Source: Deltaproteobacteria bacterium (GTDB lineage Bacteria; Desulfobacterota; Desulfobulbia; Desulfobulbales; BM004). Taken from it: a stretch of 40,341 bases of DNA. The stretch is from the NCBI GenBank assembly GCA_024639555.1, contig JAHEID010000003.1, forward strand, positions 1 to 40,341, read 5' to 3'. The number at the start of each line of letters is the position of its first letter. The first letter of the stretch is position 1. Shown piece by piece: positions 30,627-39,666 of the stretch. The translations under genes and the position numbers were made by a program. The notes beneath the pieces were generated by a model, which did no database searches, was not told the DNA's origin, and saw only the letters and a list, made by a program, of their open reading frames with translations.

Positions 30627-32072
30627 ATGGAAGATCAAAAGAAAAAGAATATACGCAAGGCATACATTATAGCCGGTGTGTTTATCCTGATCACTGTTCT
30701 GTATGCAAGCGCAAGTGCAAATTACATGTACCTGAATGTGTATATCTGGTTTGGGCTCGCGTACGGCATGATGCTGCAATACGGCAGGTTCTGCTTTGCA
30801 TCTGCCTCGCGTGACCTTTTTGCGGCAGGGGTTCCAAGGATGGCGGTCGGGATTCTTATAGCCCTGATTTTTTTCAGCCTTATTCAAGCGTTGCTGATGG
30901 CCACAAACATGAGCACCTTCCACCCGGCACCGGCAGGGATACATACCTTGATCGCCGGGGTCATATTCGGAGTGGGGATGGTTCTTGCCGGTGGTTGTGC
31001 ATCCGGCTCCCTCTACAAAATTGGTGAAGGAAACGGCACCTCCATATTGTCCATTATGGGAATTTCTTTTGGCCAAGCCATTTTTGTAACCGCCGGAGGG
31101 CCGTTCAACAAGCTGCTGCCGCAATCCTGGATTCAGTCTTCCATGTCAAAAACCTGGCTGCCCCGCGAGAACGTCACCTCCTGGTTTGATACTTACATGA
31201 CAGGTTACATTTTTGACCTGGACACAGTCCAGCTGTCGCATACAAAATTGTTTTCAGTCCTGCCCGGCGCCTGGAAGTACTTTATCGGTGACGCACTTGT
31301 CAACGCCATTATTCCGGCGATTCTTGTTGTTGTTGTTATCTACTTCGCCTATATGAAAAAGGGCTTTATCAAGAAACGCAAAAAACATAACAAGAAAAAT
31401 CCCGACGCCCAAATTCCATTATCAGGCATGGGCGTTCATATGACAGGCATCAAGGATATGGTCCTGGCTTCCAAGCGTACCACTTTGATGGGTGTGTTGA
31501 TCGGTTGTACTGCGGGTTGGCACATTTTTGTTATGAAAGGTATGCAGCTCAAATACAATGTAACAAACTTCGGGCAGTTGCTTACCCAAATGGGCCATGG
31601 TTCAGATACAGGGATATTTGGTAACGTCTTTGATCCAGGGTACTGGTATATCACTACCCAGGAAGCCCAGTTTGCCGGTTGGATTATGGAAAAAATAGGC
31701 ATTGATATGCGCCACAATGTCTTTTTCGGCGTGGTCAACGGTTTGCCGGAATTATGGCGCAACCCGGCTCTCTGGATGTCCGTTGGTATTATTTTCGGTG
31801 CCATGATACTCTCTTTGATCAGCAACGAGTTCAAGTTCAAGGCGCCCAAGGGCGAGCTTATCGTCTGGGGTCTTGTGGGCGGCACCCTGATGGGAATCGG
31901 TTCCCGCCCCGGCCTCGGGTGCAACATCGGCGCATTTTTTATCCGGGCGGCCGGCGGCGACCCGGGCGGCTGGCTGTTTGGTCTTGGCATGGTTACAGGG
32001 GCCTTTTTTGGGGTTAAGTTCTTTAACTGGTGGACTGAAAGGAAGATGGCAAAAGAGATGGCAGATTTTTAA
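30627..32072 (+). CDS. yedE: YeeE/YedE family sulfur (thiosulfate-type) transporter
   Basis: MMLQYGRFCFASASRDL, GVGMVLAGGCASGSLYKIGEG, GIGSRPGLGCNIGAFF. Confidence 0.9.
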   Translation: MEDQKKKNIRKAYIIAGVFILITVLYASASANYMYLNVYIWFGLAYGMMLQYGRFCFASASRDLFAAGVPRMAVGILIALIFFSLIQALLMATNMSTFHPAPAGIHTLIAGVIFGVGMVLAGGCASGSLYKIGEGNGTSILSIMGISFGQAIFVTAGGPFNKLLPQSWIQSSMSKTWLPRENVTSWFDTYMTGYIFDLDTVQLSHTKLFSVLPGAWKYFIGDALVNAIIPAILVVVVIYFAYMKKGFIKKRKKHNKKNPDAQIPLSGMGVHMTGIKDMVLASKRTTLMGVLIGCTAGWHIFVMKGMQLKYNVTNFGQLLTQMGHGSDTGIFGNVFDPGYWYITTQEAQFAGWIMEKIGIDMRHNVFFGVVNGLPELWRNPALWMSVGIIFGAMILSLISNEFKFKAPKGELIVWGLVGGTLMGIGSRPGLGCNIGAFFIRAAGGDPGGWLFGLGMVTGAFFGVKFFNWWTERKMAKEMADF

Positions 32073-32122
32073 TATAGTTTAACTATCGGAACTATCATAA
32101 ATGAATTTGGAGGAAAACTAAA

Positions 32123-32377
32123 ATGGCTGAAATGAAATTTACAAAAACCAGTGATGATACCTATGTATTGGATGTTTGCGGATATGTTTGCCCGCATCCT
32201 CAGCTGTACTGCAAAAAATCATTGGAAAAAATGGAAGAAGGCGACACCTTAAAGCTTATCTTTGACAATGCTTCATCGGGTGAAACCATTATTCAGATGT
32301 GCGAGCAGGCCGGCCACGAAATCCTGGAGCAGGACAAGGAAGGCGGCAAAATCATCTTTATGATCGAAAAAGGATAG
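32123..32377 (+). CDS. tusA: TusA-family sulfur carrier protein
   Basis: YVLDVCGYVCPHPQLYCKKSLEKMEEGDTLKLIFDN (CPxP-type motif). Confidence 0.9.
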   Translation: MAEMKFTKTSDDTYVLDVCGYVCPHPQLYCKKSLEKMEEGDTLKLIFDNASSGETIIQMCEQAGHEILEQDKEGGKIIFMIEKG

Positions 32378-32424
32378 GAACTCTTTTTCTTTTGGAGCAT
32401 AAAAGGCTCTAAGGAGGTCAACAC

Positions 32425-32874
32425 ATGAATAAGCCTCTGGCGATAATAATAGTAATAGTGGTTGGAATGCTGGGGTACCTAACTATGTACAGTCAGACCG
32501 GTAAAGTGCCTGAAGTAGAAAAGGTTGGGGAAAGCCAGGAAGGGCAGGATGCACAGCCTTCCGGTGGCTATGGAGCCGCCCCAGCCCCGGCCGCAGGTGG
32601 CTATGGTGCCCCACCACCTCCAGCAGGCGGTTATGGCGCTCCGCCACCAGCTGCAGGCGGATATGGTGCTCCGCCACCAGCTGCAGGCGGATATGGTGCT
32701 CCGCCACCTCCAGCAGGCGGTTATGGCGCTCCTCCGCCTCCAGCAGGCGGTTATGGCGCTCCTCCGCCTCCAGCAGGCGGTTATGGCGCTCCTCCGCCTC
32801 CAGCAGGTGGTTATGGTGCTCCTCCGCCTCCAGCAGGTGGTTATGGTGCTCCTCCGCCTCCAGCGCGGCAATAG
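32425..32874 (+). CDS. Membrane-anchored or exported low-complexity protein with 10 GGYGAPPPPA repeats
   Basis: N-terminal TM, then GGYGA[AP]P[AP]PA x10; ORF with AAGGAGG SD. Confidence 0.8.
   Translation: MNKPLAIIIVIVVGMLGYLTMYSQTGKVPEVEKVGESQEGQDAQPSGGYGAAPAPAAGGYGAPPPPAGGYGAPPPAAGGYGAPPPAAGGYGAPPPPAGGYGAPPPPAGGYGAPPPPAGGYGAPPPPAGGYGAPPPPAGGYGAPPPPARQ
32563..32865 (+). repeat. Tandem 30-bp coding repeat (about 10 units)
   Basis: GGCGGTTATGGCGCTCCTCCGCCTCCAGCA repeated nearly identically. Confidence 0.92.
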
Positions 32875-32934
32875 AGTATTTGATTACGGGGGCCATCAAA
32901 CAATATGATATGGATTCTCGTTAACCGATAACGG

Positions 32935-33405
32935 GTGAATGTGATGAATAAAATATTGATCTCAGTTGATGATACGAAAAGTTCGAAAGAAATTTTTGAG
33001 AAATGTACGCAGATGTGCAAATGCATGGCACCTGAAGAAATCATCCTGCTGTACGTTGAAAAATTTGCCGGCAGGTCTCTTATGGACGAGATGCTGGGTG
33101 ATGCTGAGCTGAGTACACTTGCGGATGTGGTCCAAGGCACTGAATTTAAAGAAGCCATGGACAAGAAGGCTGAAAAGATACTGAATTTTTATAAAAGTTC
33201 CCTTGAAGAACGGTCTCCGGTACCCAATATCCGGACAATGGTAAAGACCGGTATACCGGCTGAAGAAATTGTCCAGACAGCCAAAGATGAGGATGTCAGC
33301 TTGATTATCATTGGTTCCAGAGGAAAAAGGGCCCGCCTTTTCATGGGAAGCGTCAGCAGGGAGGTTGCCAATACTGCTGACCGTCCGGTGATGATTGTCA
33401 AATAA
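32935..33405 (+). CDS. Universal stress protein (UspA family)
   Basis: ILISVDDTKSSKEIFEKCTQM...DVSLIIIGSRGKRARLFMGSVSREVANTADRPVMIVK (GSxG..GS..). Confidence 0.9.
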   Translation: MNVMNKILISVDDTKSSKEIFEKCTQMCKCMAPEEIILLYVEKFAGRSLMDEMLGDAELSTLADVVQGTEFKEAMDKKAEKILNFYKSSLEERSPVPNIRTMVKTGIPAEEIVQTAKDEDVSLIIIGSRGKRARLFMGSVSREVANTADRPVMIVK

Positions 33406-33494
33406 TATTTTAACTGCTGCCAATGTATCGCAGCACGCTTTTCAGTTCAGATAATACCTGAGCCCGAAATAATCGTGGGTCCGGGAGATATTGA

Positions 33495-33537
33495 AGCCAG
33501 GAGAGTCAGCGTATGGGCTCTCCTGGCTTTTTTATTT
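33495..33537 (+). terminator. Rho-independent terminator AGCCAGGAGAG...CTCTCCTGGCTTTTTT
   Basis: Strong stem and T-run after usp. Confidence 0.85.
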
Positions 33538-33628
33538 GGCGATGTTGCCTTTACAATTTATTACCAGCATAGAAGCCCTTAAAAGACTATAATAGATATA
33601 AAGAAAAGTAAATTCCCGTGAAAGTTCA

Positions 33629-35080
33629 TTGGAAAATAAGCAAAAGATGAAATGTGCGCTTATAATACCCGCCTGGGCCCCGGAGGATATTTTTTCCACA
33701 AAAACAGCGGGCTCCCAGATTAATTACTGGCAGCCGCTTGGTACACTTTATGTTGCTGCAGCTTTGCAACAGGCAGGCCACAAGGTGCGGTTTTATAATG
33801 GGGCCTTTATGGCTCATGATGAAATAATGCAGCATGTTCAAGAGTATCAGCCGGAATTTGTCGGCCTCTATTCCACCGCCTTTGGCTGGGGAAAGGCCAA
33901 AGTGACGGCAGCTGCCGTAAAACAAAGCCTTACTGATGTTTTCCTGACAGTTGGCGGGCCCTATCCCGTAGCGCTGCAGGAAAAATGTTTTGAGGACTGC
34001 CCGGATATTGATGCTGTAGTAACAGGCGAGGGAGAGATAACGATTGTTGAAATGCTCGCCAGGCTTGACTCTGGAGCAGACCTTGACGGGGTAGAGGGAG
34101 TGGCCTACCGACAGGGCAAAAAAATCAAGAAAAACCCACCCCGTCCCCTTATCACCGACCTGGATGCGCTGCCCTTTCCTGCCCGGGAACTTTTGGGTGA
34201 AGCCGGCAAATATATTCCCCCGCCTGCCACCTACAAAAGAAAGCCTGTTGCCGTCATCATGACCGCCAGGGGCTGCAACCGCAACTGCCTGTACTGTTTT
34301 CAGATAGACAAACACCGCAAAAGCGGCATACGGTATCGTTCAGTGGAAAACGTTATGGCAGAGATCGAGTTTGTCTTGGGCCAGGGCTACAGGGAGATCA
34401 AGTTTATCGATGACACTCTTGCAGCTGATTACAACAGGGCCATGACTCTTGCCAATGAAATAAAGAAGCGTAACCTTGATTTCACCTGGTTCGCCTCAGC
34501 TGTTGTGAACCAGGTTGACAGGCCTTTGCTGCAGGCCTTTAAGGATGCTGGATGCTGGGCTATTTTATTCGGTGCTGAAAGCGGCGTGCAGAAGGATTTG
34601 AATGCCATCCGTAAAGGCATAACACCGAACCAAATCCGTAAGGCGGTGAAGGCTGCCAAAGAGGTGGGACTGACAGTGTATACACCTTTTCTCTTTGGTA
34701 TACCGGGGCAGACCTTCGAGGATGGACTGAAAACCATTGAATTTGCCCTGGAACTCGACCCGGATATTGCCAATTTTCATGCCATAACACCGTTCCCCGG
34801 CACCGAGCTCTATGATAATATCGAAAAATACGGCACAATGTCTGAGGATTTGTCAGACTTCACTTACCAGGGTGCAGCCTTTGTACCGTTTACCATGACA
34901 CGGGAGCAGATTTCCGAGCTGCGGCAGCTGGCCCTCAAGAAATTCTATTCCCGCCCAAAGTTCCTCTGGCGCCGGGTCCTGGCGCTTCGCAGTTTAAACG
35001 ACCTTCTTGCCGCCTGGCAGGGAATTAAAAGCCTGTTTTGGCTGCAGGCAGAAAATAACCTTTTCAAGCGCAGCAGGTAA
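33629..35080 (+). CDS. B12-binding domain radical SAM protein
   Basis: N-terminal cobalamin-binding-like domain; TARGCNRNCLYCFQ (CxxxCxxC). Confidence 0.88.
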   Translation: MENKQKMKCALIIPAWAPEDIFSTKTAGSQINYWQPLGTLYVAAALQQAGHKVRFYNGAFMAHDEIMQHVQEYQPEFVGLYSTAFGWGKAKVTAAAVKQSLTDVFLTVGGPYPVALQEKCFEDCPDIDAVVTGEGEITIVEMLARLDSGADLDGVEGVAYRQGKKIKKNPPRPLITDLDALPFPARELLGEAGKYIPPPATYKRKPVAVIMTARGCNRNCLYCFQIDKHRKSGIRYRSVENVMAEIEFVLGQGYREIKFIDDTLAADYNRAMTLANEIKKRNLDFTWFASAVVNQVDRPLLQAFKDAGCWAILFGAESGVQKDLNAIRKGITPNQIRKAVKAAKEVGLTVYTPFLFGIPGQTFEDGLKTIEFALELDPDIANFHAITPFPGTELYDNIEKYGTMSEDLSDFTYQGAAFVPFTMTREQISELRQLALKKFYSRPKFLWRRVLALRSLNDLLAAWQGIKSLFWLQAENNLFKRSR

Positions 35081-35248
35081 TATTTTCTTCCTGAAAATAT
35101 ACGAGTTGGGGTTGCAGGCTTATTCAAGGAGTCAATATTCCTGCCACTGTGATGCAGTACAACAGCAGGTTTCGCTATATGCGCCAGTTTGCGAAGCCCC
35201 CCTATAAAGATAGAATGCTTTTTCTGAAATGGTCATGAATACTTCGGG

Positions 35249-36337
35249 TTAGAGCTGCAGGTATTCCTTTAACAGGGCAGGGTAGCGGCTGGGATTGAAT
35301 AAAATATTGGTCATGAAATAGCACTCGTGGGTACAGTGGCAGCCCATGTCGTGTATGAATTGAAGAATTTGTCTGGAGCGATCAGATTCCAGCAATTTCT
35401 GCAGGTCATATTCACTCTCCCGCACATTGCCGAATTTCATCTGCTCAGAAAAATCCTCACAGGGGTAGAGGTCTCCGGTTTCGGTCAGCACCAGGTTCAG
35501 CTTTCCGGCATAACAGGGGGCGGTGCGCTTTGATTGGCGGGAAGCCTCATGGATAAGACGGCGCTGGAGAATATCCTGGGCCGCCTTGAGTTTGGCCCCC
35601 CGGAAACGATACATTGATGCCAGTCTTTTTTTCAGGTCTGACTCCAGCCGGTCAATAACTTTTTTGTACTTGTCTAGATCCACCTGCTTCAGGTCATCAC
35701 GGAAGACCTCGCCCCGGATGAGGGAGACCGTATGGGTCTTGACCTGGGGCAGAGTTTGGACCTTGTCTATGACTTCATCAATATATTCCTGGTTGTCCCG
35801 GCAGAATACGGTGTTGATGCCGAGTTCAAAGTTGCCATACCTGTGAACGAGTTTTCCCAGTGCCTTGCAGGTCTTGAGAGTTTTCTGGTAAGCGCCTGCA
35901 ACCCCGCGCAGCTCATCATGGACCTTTTCCGGGCCATCAAGGGAAAGCTTGACCACAATGGAGCTTTTGGGGCACTCCTGCAGGATGGTTTCCACCGCAT
36001 GGTAAATTGTCTCCTGCAGCAGGCCGTTGGTGGGCAGAAGAATGATCGCCGGCCGGTTGATTCTGTAAAAAAGCTGCGTAATTTGAACAAGGTCGGAACG
36101 CAGAAAAATTTCGCCGCCGGAAAATGCCAGCCACAGAAGTTTACCGAGCTGCGGCGCTAATTTTTCTATTTCAGCAAGGGAAAGCTCATTGCGCGACGAA
36201 AGGGGTTGGTCCTTTTGGGAGACATAGAAGCAGAAAGGGCACTTGGCATTACACCTGCGGGTGAGAAAAAAAGTAAACTGGATAGGGCGGCTTTTCCATA
36301 CGATAGAACCAAGGTGCCGGAAAGGGGAAAAGGTCAT
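35249..36337 (-). CDS. Radical SAM/SPASM domain protein
   Basis: FFLTRRCNAKCPFCFY; LTETGDLYPCEDFSEQMKFGNVRE (SPASM). Start at internal ATG 36337, which overlaps the end of the GT2 gene. Confidence 0.85.
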   Translation of the reverse strand: MTFSPFRHLGSIVWKSRPIQFTFFLTRRCNAKCPFCFYVSQKDQPLSSRNELSLAEIEKLAPQLGKLLWLAFSGGEIFLRSDLVQITQLFYRINRPAIILLPTNGLLQETIYHAVETILQECPKSSIVVKLSLDGPEKVHDELRGVAGAYQKTLKTCKALGKLVHRYGNFELGINTVFCRDNQEYIDEVIDKVQTLPQVKTHTVSLIRGEVFRDDLKQVDLDKYKKVIDRLESDLKKRLASMYRFRGAKLKAAQDILQRRLIHEASRQSKRTAPCYAGKLNLVLTETGDLYPCEDFSEQMKFGNVRESEYDLQKLLESDRSRQILQFIHDMGCHCTHECYFMTNILFNPSRYPALLKEYLQL

Positions 36338-37335
36338 GGCCGCAACCCGAAATGTTGGCTGAAAAAACCGCTGCAGACGCCAATGCCCACAGCAAAGGGA
36401 TAGACCAAGGTATAATACAGCACGGCGGGGATTGCAAAAAAAGGACCGCGGACCGCGAAAAAAGCCCGGGCAAGATGCCGGTTGAGGAACAGGTTGCTGC
36501 CAAAGAGCAGCAGGATCGGCAGCACGAAAGTCCAGTTTTTCAGCAGAACACCTGTAAGTATCAGCAGGATATTGATAAAACACGAAAGCACATTAAATTT
36601 GAATTCCTGTGAAGCGGTGCCGGAGTCGGAAAGCAGGTCTTTGTTTTTAATGGAATAGATGGACCAGTATTTTGATTTTTTTATGCCGTTGCGCATTGAT
36701 CCGGCCAGGGTGAAATTAAAAATATGCTGTACCTGGATCTCTGGAACCATGCGCAGTTTAACACCCACTTTTTTCAGGCGATGGCTGAATTCCACATCCT
36801 CCAGTATGGGCATGAACTGTTCATTAAAACCGCCACTTTTTTGAAAAAGGTCTTTTGCGATAAGCATGGCGTGGGTGGCTACATAGTCAGGGTTCCGGGT
36901 GTTTTTTGTTTCAGAATAATGAATGTAGACGGATTGGAAGATGCTGAAGAATTGCTGATCATAGGGCAGCAGGGTATAAGTGCCGCCAATAATAACTCCG
37001 GGCCCCTCTTCCTGATATGCAGCAGCCGCCTTTGCCAGGGTGTCGGATTGCAGGAGGCAGTCACCGTCAATGAAAAAGAGCACATCGCCGTTGCTGTTTT
37101 GGGCCCCGGTGTTTCTTGCCCTGGAAGCACCGCCATGTTCTGACAGGCGCATGAGTCTGCAGGGATATTTCTCTATAATAGTTGTGGAGCTGTCAGCAGA
37201 ACAATCGTCAACGACAACAACTTCAAAGTTGGTATATTGTGAAGCAAAGGCGGCATCCAGGCAGCGGCCGATGGTTTTTTCGCCGTTGTAATTTGGAATG
37301 ATAACAGATATGAAGGGCGTCACGGGGAGATTCAA
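36334..37335 (-). CDS. Glycosyltransferase family 2
   Basis: ISVIIPNYNGEKTIGRCLDAAFASQYTNFEVVVVDDCSADSS; DVLFFIDGDCLL. Confidence 0.9.
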   Translation of the reverse strand: MNLPVTPFISVIIPNYNGEKTIGRCLDAAFASQYTNFEVVVVDDCSADSSTTIIEKYPCRLMRLSEHGGASRARNTGAQNSNGDVLFFIDGDCLLQSDTLAKAAAAYQEEGPGVIIGGTYTLLPYDQQFFSIFQSVYIHYSETKNTRNPDYVATHAMLIAKDLFQKSGGFNEQFMPILEDVEFSHRLKKVGVKLRMVPEIQVQHIFNFTLAGSMRNGIKKSKYWSIYSIKNKDLLSDSGTASQEFKFNVLSCFINILLILTGVLLKNWTFVLPILLLFGSNLFLNRHLARAFFAVRGPFFAIPAVLYYTLVYPFAVGIGVCSGFFSQHFGLRP

Positions 37336-37427
37336 TGACTATCCTGGCCTTGATTCGCATGGGGAGATTAAACAAAAAGAGGCCCCATGGAGAGGCCCCT
37401 TTTGTTGTCTAATCTTGTCAAATATTC

Positions 37428-37601
37428 TTACCACCAGCAGATGGTCTGGTCTGCGGCAAAAACCTTGCCTACCAGGGCATCATAATCAGGATTATCTGCA
37501 TTAAGATCAAAGCTGTCGCTGTCTCTTCCTTCGGAAACGATTTCAACGAGTTTTTTCGTGGTTTCAGAAGGCGCTGAACGATATACATGTAAAATTTTCA
37601 T
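37428..37601 (-). CDS. 57-aa protein MKILHVYRSAPSETTKKLVEIVSEGRDSDSFDLNADNPDYDALVGKVFAADQTICWW, last gene of the tusA-dsrE locus (absent from ORF track)
   Basis: Translated by hand; AGGAG SD-like sequence (ctcctt) upstream on the minus strand; N-terminus vaguely DsrH/TusB-like. Confidence 0.65.
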   Translation of the reverse strand: MKILHVYRSAPSETTKKLVEIVSEGRDSDSFDLNADNPDYDALVGKVFAADQTICWW

Positions 37602-37688
37602 AATTATTATCTCCTTCTTGTTTAGCGTGTATTTTTAATATTCTCGTAAAAGTCTCAGGGATGGTTAAGCAAAAATTTTGATATACAA

Positions 37689-37779
37689 GGAGTAGTGAAT
37701 TTTTGAGAGTGAAGCCATACATGCGGTATGCTGCACGAACAAAAATGTGCTACGACGCAGTAGATCGGACTTTTTGCGA
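37689..37779. repeat. Dispersed intergenic element copy B (pair with 15277-15362)
   Basis: GAAGCCATACATGCGGTATGCTGCACGAACAAAAATGTGCTACGACGCAGTAGATCGGACTTTTT. Confidence 0.65.
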
Positions 37780-37790
37780 TGCCATCATCT

Positions 37791-38096
37791 TTAGTTGCCG
37801 TAGGGAACAATAACGTCCATCTCTCTGAGCTTCTGTCCCACCTCTTCCAGCGTGACAGCAGTTAAACCGTTGGTGTCAATATTGGCCTGCTCAGTCGAAT
37901 AAACATCCCCTTCCATGTCAAGAATCCACTCGACATTTTCAGCGTTGTAGTCATCAAACTTGGCCAGGGTGTGATTCATGATCACAGCATATGAGTAATG
38001 GTTGGCAACGGAAAGCCCCAGGGTGGAGCGGAGGGCATCCAAGGTGTTTTTTTCGTCATCACTTTTATCTAATAGAAACATAACTTTTTTCGGCAT
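37791..38096 (-). CDS. DsrE/DsrH-like family protein
   Basis: MPKKVMFLLDKSDDEKNTLDALRSTLGLSVANHYSYAVIMN...; DsrE-like fold pattern and operon position. Confidence 0.65.
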   Translation of the reverse strand: MPKKVMFLLDKSDDEKNTLDALRSTLGLSVANHYSYAVIMNHTLAKFDDYNAENVEWILDMEGDVYSTEQANIDTNGLTAVTLEEVGQKLREMDVIVPYGN

Positions 38097-38106
38097 GGCT
38101 TCCCCC

Positions 38107-38421
38107 TTACAGAGTCATATATTTTTCGCAGTCATCAATGAGATATCCGTGCTTGGCCTGGGTTGACATTTCCTTGGCGGTAAGACCTTCGGGAATGTCA
38201 TTTTCAGGGTCATATCCCATCTTTTTGTAGCTGTCTGCACAGATCGCAACTTCATCAGCAATTTTGCAGATCTCGGGGAACTGGGGATCCCTGGCAAGCA
38301 TCGTTCCTTTCCATGTGAAAAACACTTTGACAGTGGCCCCTTTCGCCTTGGCCGCCTTGGTAACCCCCATGACGTGCGCCATGTTCTTGGGGTTCGTTAC
38401 AAAAATACCTAAATTTGCCAT
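38107..38421 (-). CDS. DsrE family protein
   Basis: MANLGIFVTNPKNMAHVMGVTKAAKAKGATVKVFFTWKGTMLA...EVAICADSYKKMGY. Confidence 0.78.
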   Translation of the reverse strand: MANLGIFVTNPKNMAHVMGVTKAAKAKGATVKVFFTWKGTMLARDPQFPEICKIADEVAICADSYKKMGYDPENDIPEGLTAKEMSTQAKHGYLIDDCEKYMTL

Positions 38422-38496
38422 GTTTACCTCCTAAACAGAAATTAGGTCGCATCTTTGCTGAAAAAAGAAAGTGCAACAGTTAATGTTTTGTTTGAT

Positions 38497-38733
38497 TTAC
38501 CCCTTTTTAATATAAAACTTAAAATAATTCGTTTCCTCTTTTGCTCCCAGAAAGGCATGCCCAACGCGCTCACACCACCCGGGCAGATCGATTTTGGAAC
38601 CCTCATCAGTGCCGAGGATTTCGAGGACCTGGCCGCTTTCCAGTGTTTCTATAGCTTTTTTTGCTTTCAGGAGAGGCATGGGGCAATCCAAACCTTTCGC
38701 ATCGAGCGTTTTGTCAGCCTTAATGGTATCCAT
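38497..38733 (-). CDS. tusA: TusA-family sulfur carrier protein
   Basis: KTLDAKGLDCPMPLLKAKKAIETLESGQVLEILGTDEGSKIDLPGWCERVGHAFL; ATG at 38733 with GGGGA SD (track start 38763 is TTG). Confidence 0.92.
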   Translation of the reverse strand: MDTIKADKTLDAKGLDCPMPLLKAKKAIETLESGQVLEILGTDEGSKIDLPGWCERVGHAFLGAKEETNYFKFYIKKG

Positions 38734-38870
38734 GTCTAAAATTCCCCGTTCATAAAAAAACAAAACCCGGTCGCCATAAGGAGTCAGGGGTTTTCAGCAT
38801 CATGAGGGGCTCTGCTAAAAGCAAGGATCCTGGCACCACAGCGTGGTAACCGCCTCTCGCTTTAATGATC
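38734..38870 (-). ncRNA. Candidate structured leader RNA with terminator upstream of tusA-dsrE
   Basis: Minus strand: GAGAGGC(P1)...ACCACGCTGTGGT hairpin...TGCTTTTAGCA hairpin...GCCCCTC(P1'), then AAAACCC...GGGTTTTGTTTTTTT ending just before the tusA SD. Confidence 0.5.
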
Positions 38871-39068
38871 AAAAAAGACTAGTTACCATAAACAAAAAAG
38901 AAAACCCACAAAAAATGAAGCATAATTCATTTTTTCTTACTTCCGCCATTACATTTTGTCAAGCCCTGGAAAGAAGAAGGGTTTTTTGCTTGCAGACATG
39001 AGGCGAAAAATGCTCTTTTGAGCGTATAAAATTAAAGCCCGGATAATTAACGATGTGAGGGTTGGGGC

Positions 39069-39650
39069 ATGAAAGAAGACCGAGAGGAATTAAGACAAAC
39101 AATATTAGGGGCACGCGATGGATTGAGTGACAAAGACAGACAAGCCAAAAGCATTTCTGTCATGCAGAATTTCTGGACTTTACCGGGTATGCAGCATTGG
39201 TCAACCCTGTTCATTTATGTTAACTTTCGCAGCGAGGTTGAGACATTGGAGTTGATCAAGAACTGCATCAACCAGGATATACACGTGGCTGTTCCCCTGG
39301 TTGATGCTTCTGCGGTTCGCATGATACCGTTTCTTATAAAAGACCCGGAGCTTGATCTTGTGCCCGGTTATTACAACATCCCGGAGCCCGACCCAAAGAA
39401 TTGTCTGCGCCTGGAACCAGGTGAAATTGATGCTGCTGTCATTCCAGGGAGTGTTTTTGATACCCATGGCGGACGTCTCGGGTACGGGGGCGGATACTAT
39501 GACCGGTTTTTGCTAACCGATGCCCCGCAGGCCAAGCGCATAGGGCTTGCCTTTGAGTTGCAGGTCGTGGATAAAGTGCCGCTGGAGCCCCATGATCAGC
39601 CTCTCGATATTCTGATAACCGAAAAAAGGATTGTGAACATTACACGTTAA
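39069..39650 (+). CDS. 5-formyltetrahydrofolate cyclo-ligase family protein
   Basis: LRQTILGARDGLSDKDRQAKS; VIPGSVFDTHGGRLGYGGGYYDRFL. Confidence 0.93.
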   Translation: MKEDREELRQTILGARDGLSDKDRQAKSISVMQNFWTLPGMQHWSTLFIYVNFRSEVETLELIKNCINQDIHVAVPLVDASAVRMIPFLIKDPELDLVPGYYNIPEPDPKNCLRLEPGEIDAAVIPGSVFDTHGGRLGYGGGYYDRFLLTDAPQAKRIGLAFELQVVDKVPLEPHDQPLDILITEKRIVNITR

Positions 39651-39666
39651 ACAATGGAGCTCTCCA

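Noticed and set aside
32479-32908. Repeat ORFs in alternate frames (130, 138 and 127 aa)
   Set aside because: 30-bp tandem repeats lacking stops in several frames automatically generate such ORFs; only the 32425 frame has an SD and TM anchor.
33626-34315. 229-aa minus-strand ORF
   Set aside because: Antisense to the B12-radical SAM gene; no family recognised.
35153-35239. 28-aa ORF MQYNSRFRYMRQFAKPPYKDRMLFLKWS between two radical SAM genes as a RiPP precursor
   Set aside because: No convincing SD or leader/core features; genes are convergent here; likely chance.
38900-39068. 6S RNA (often adjacent to the 5-FCL gene)
   Set aside because: I could not identify the 6S central bubble and closing stems in this interval; no support beyond gene context.
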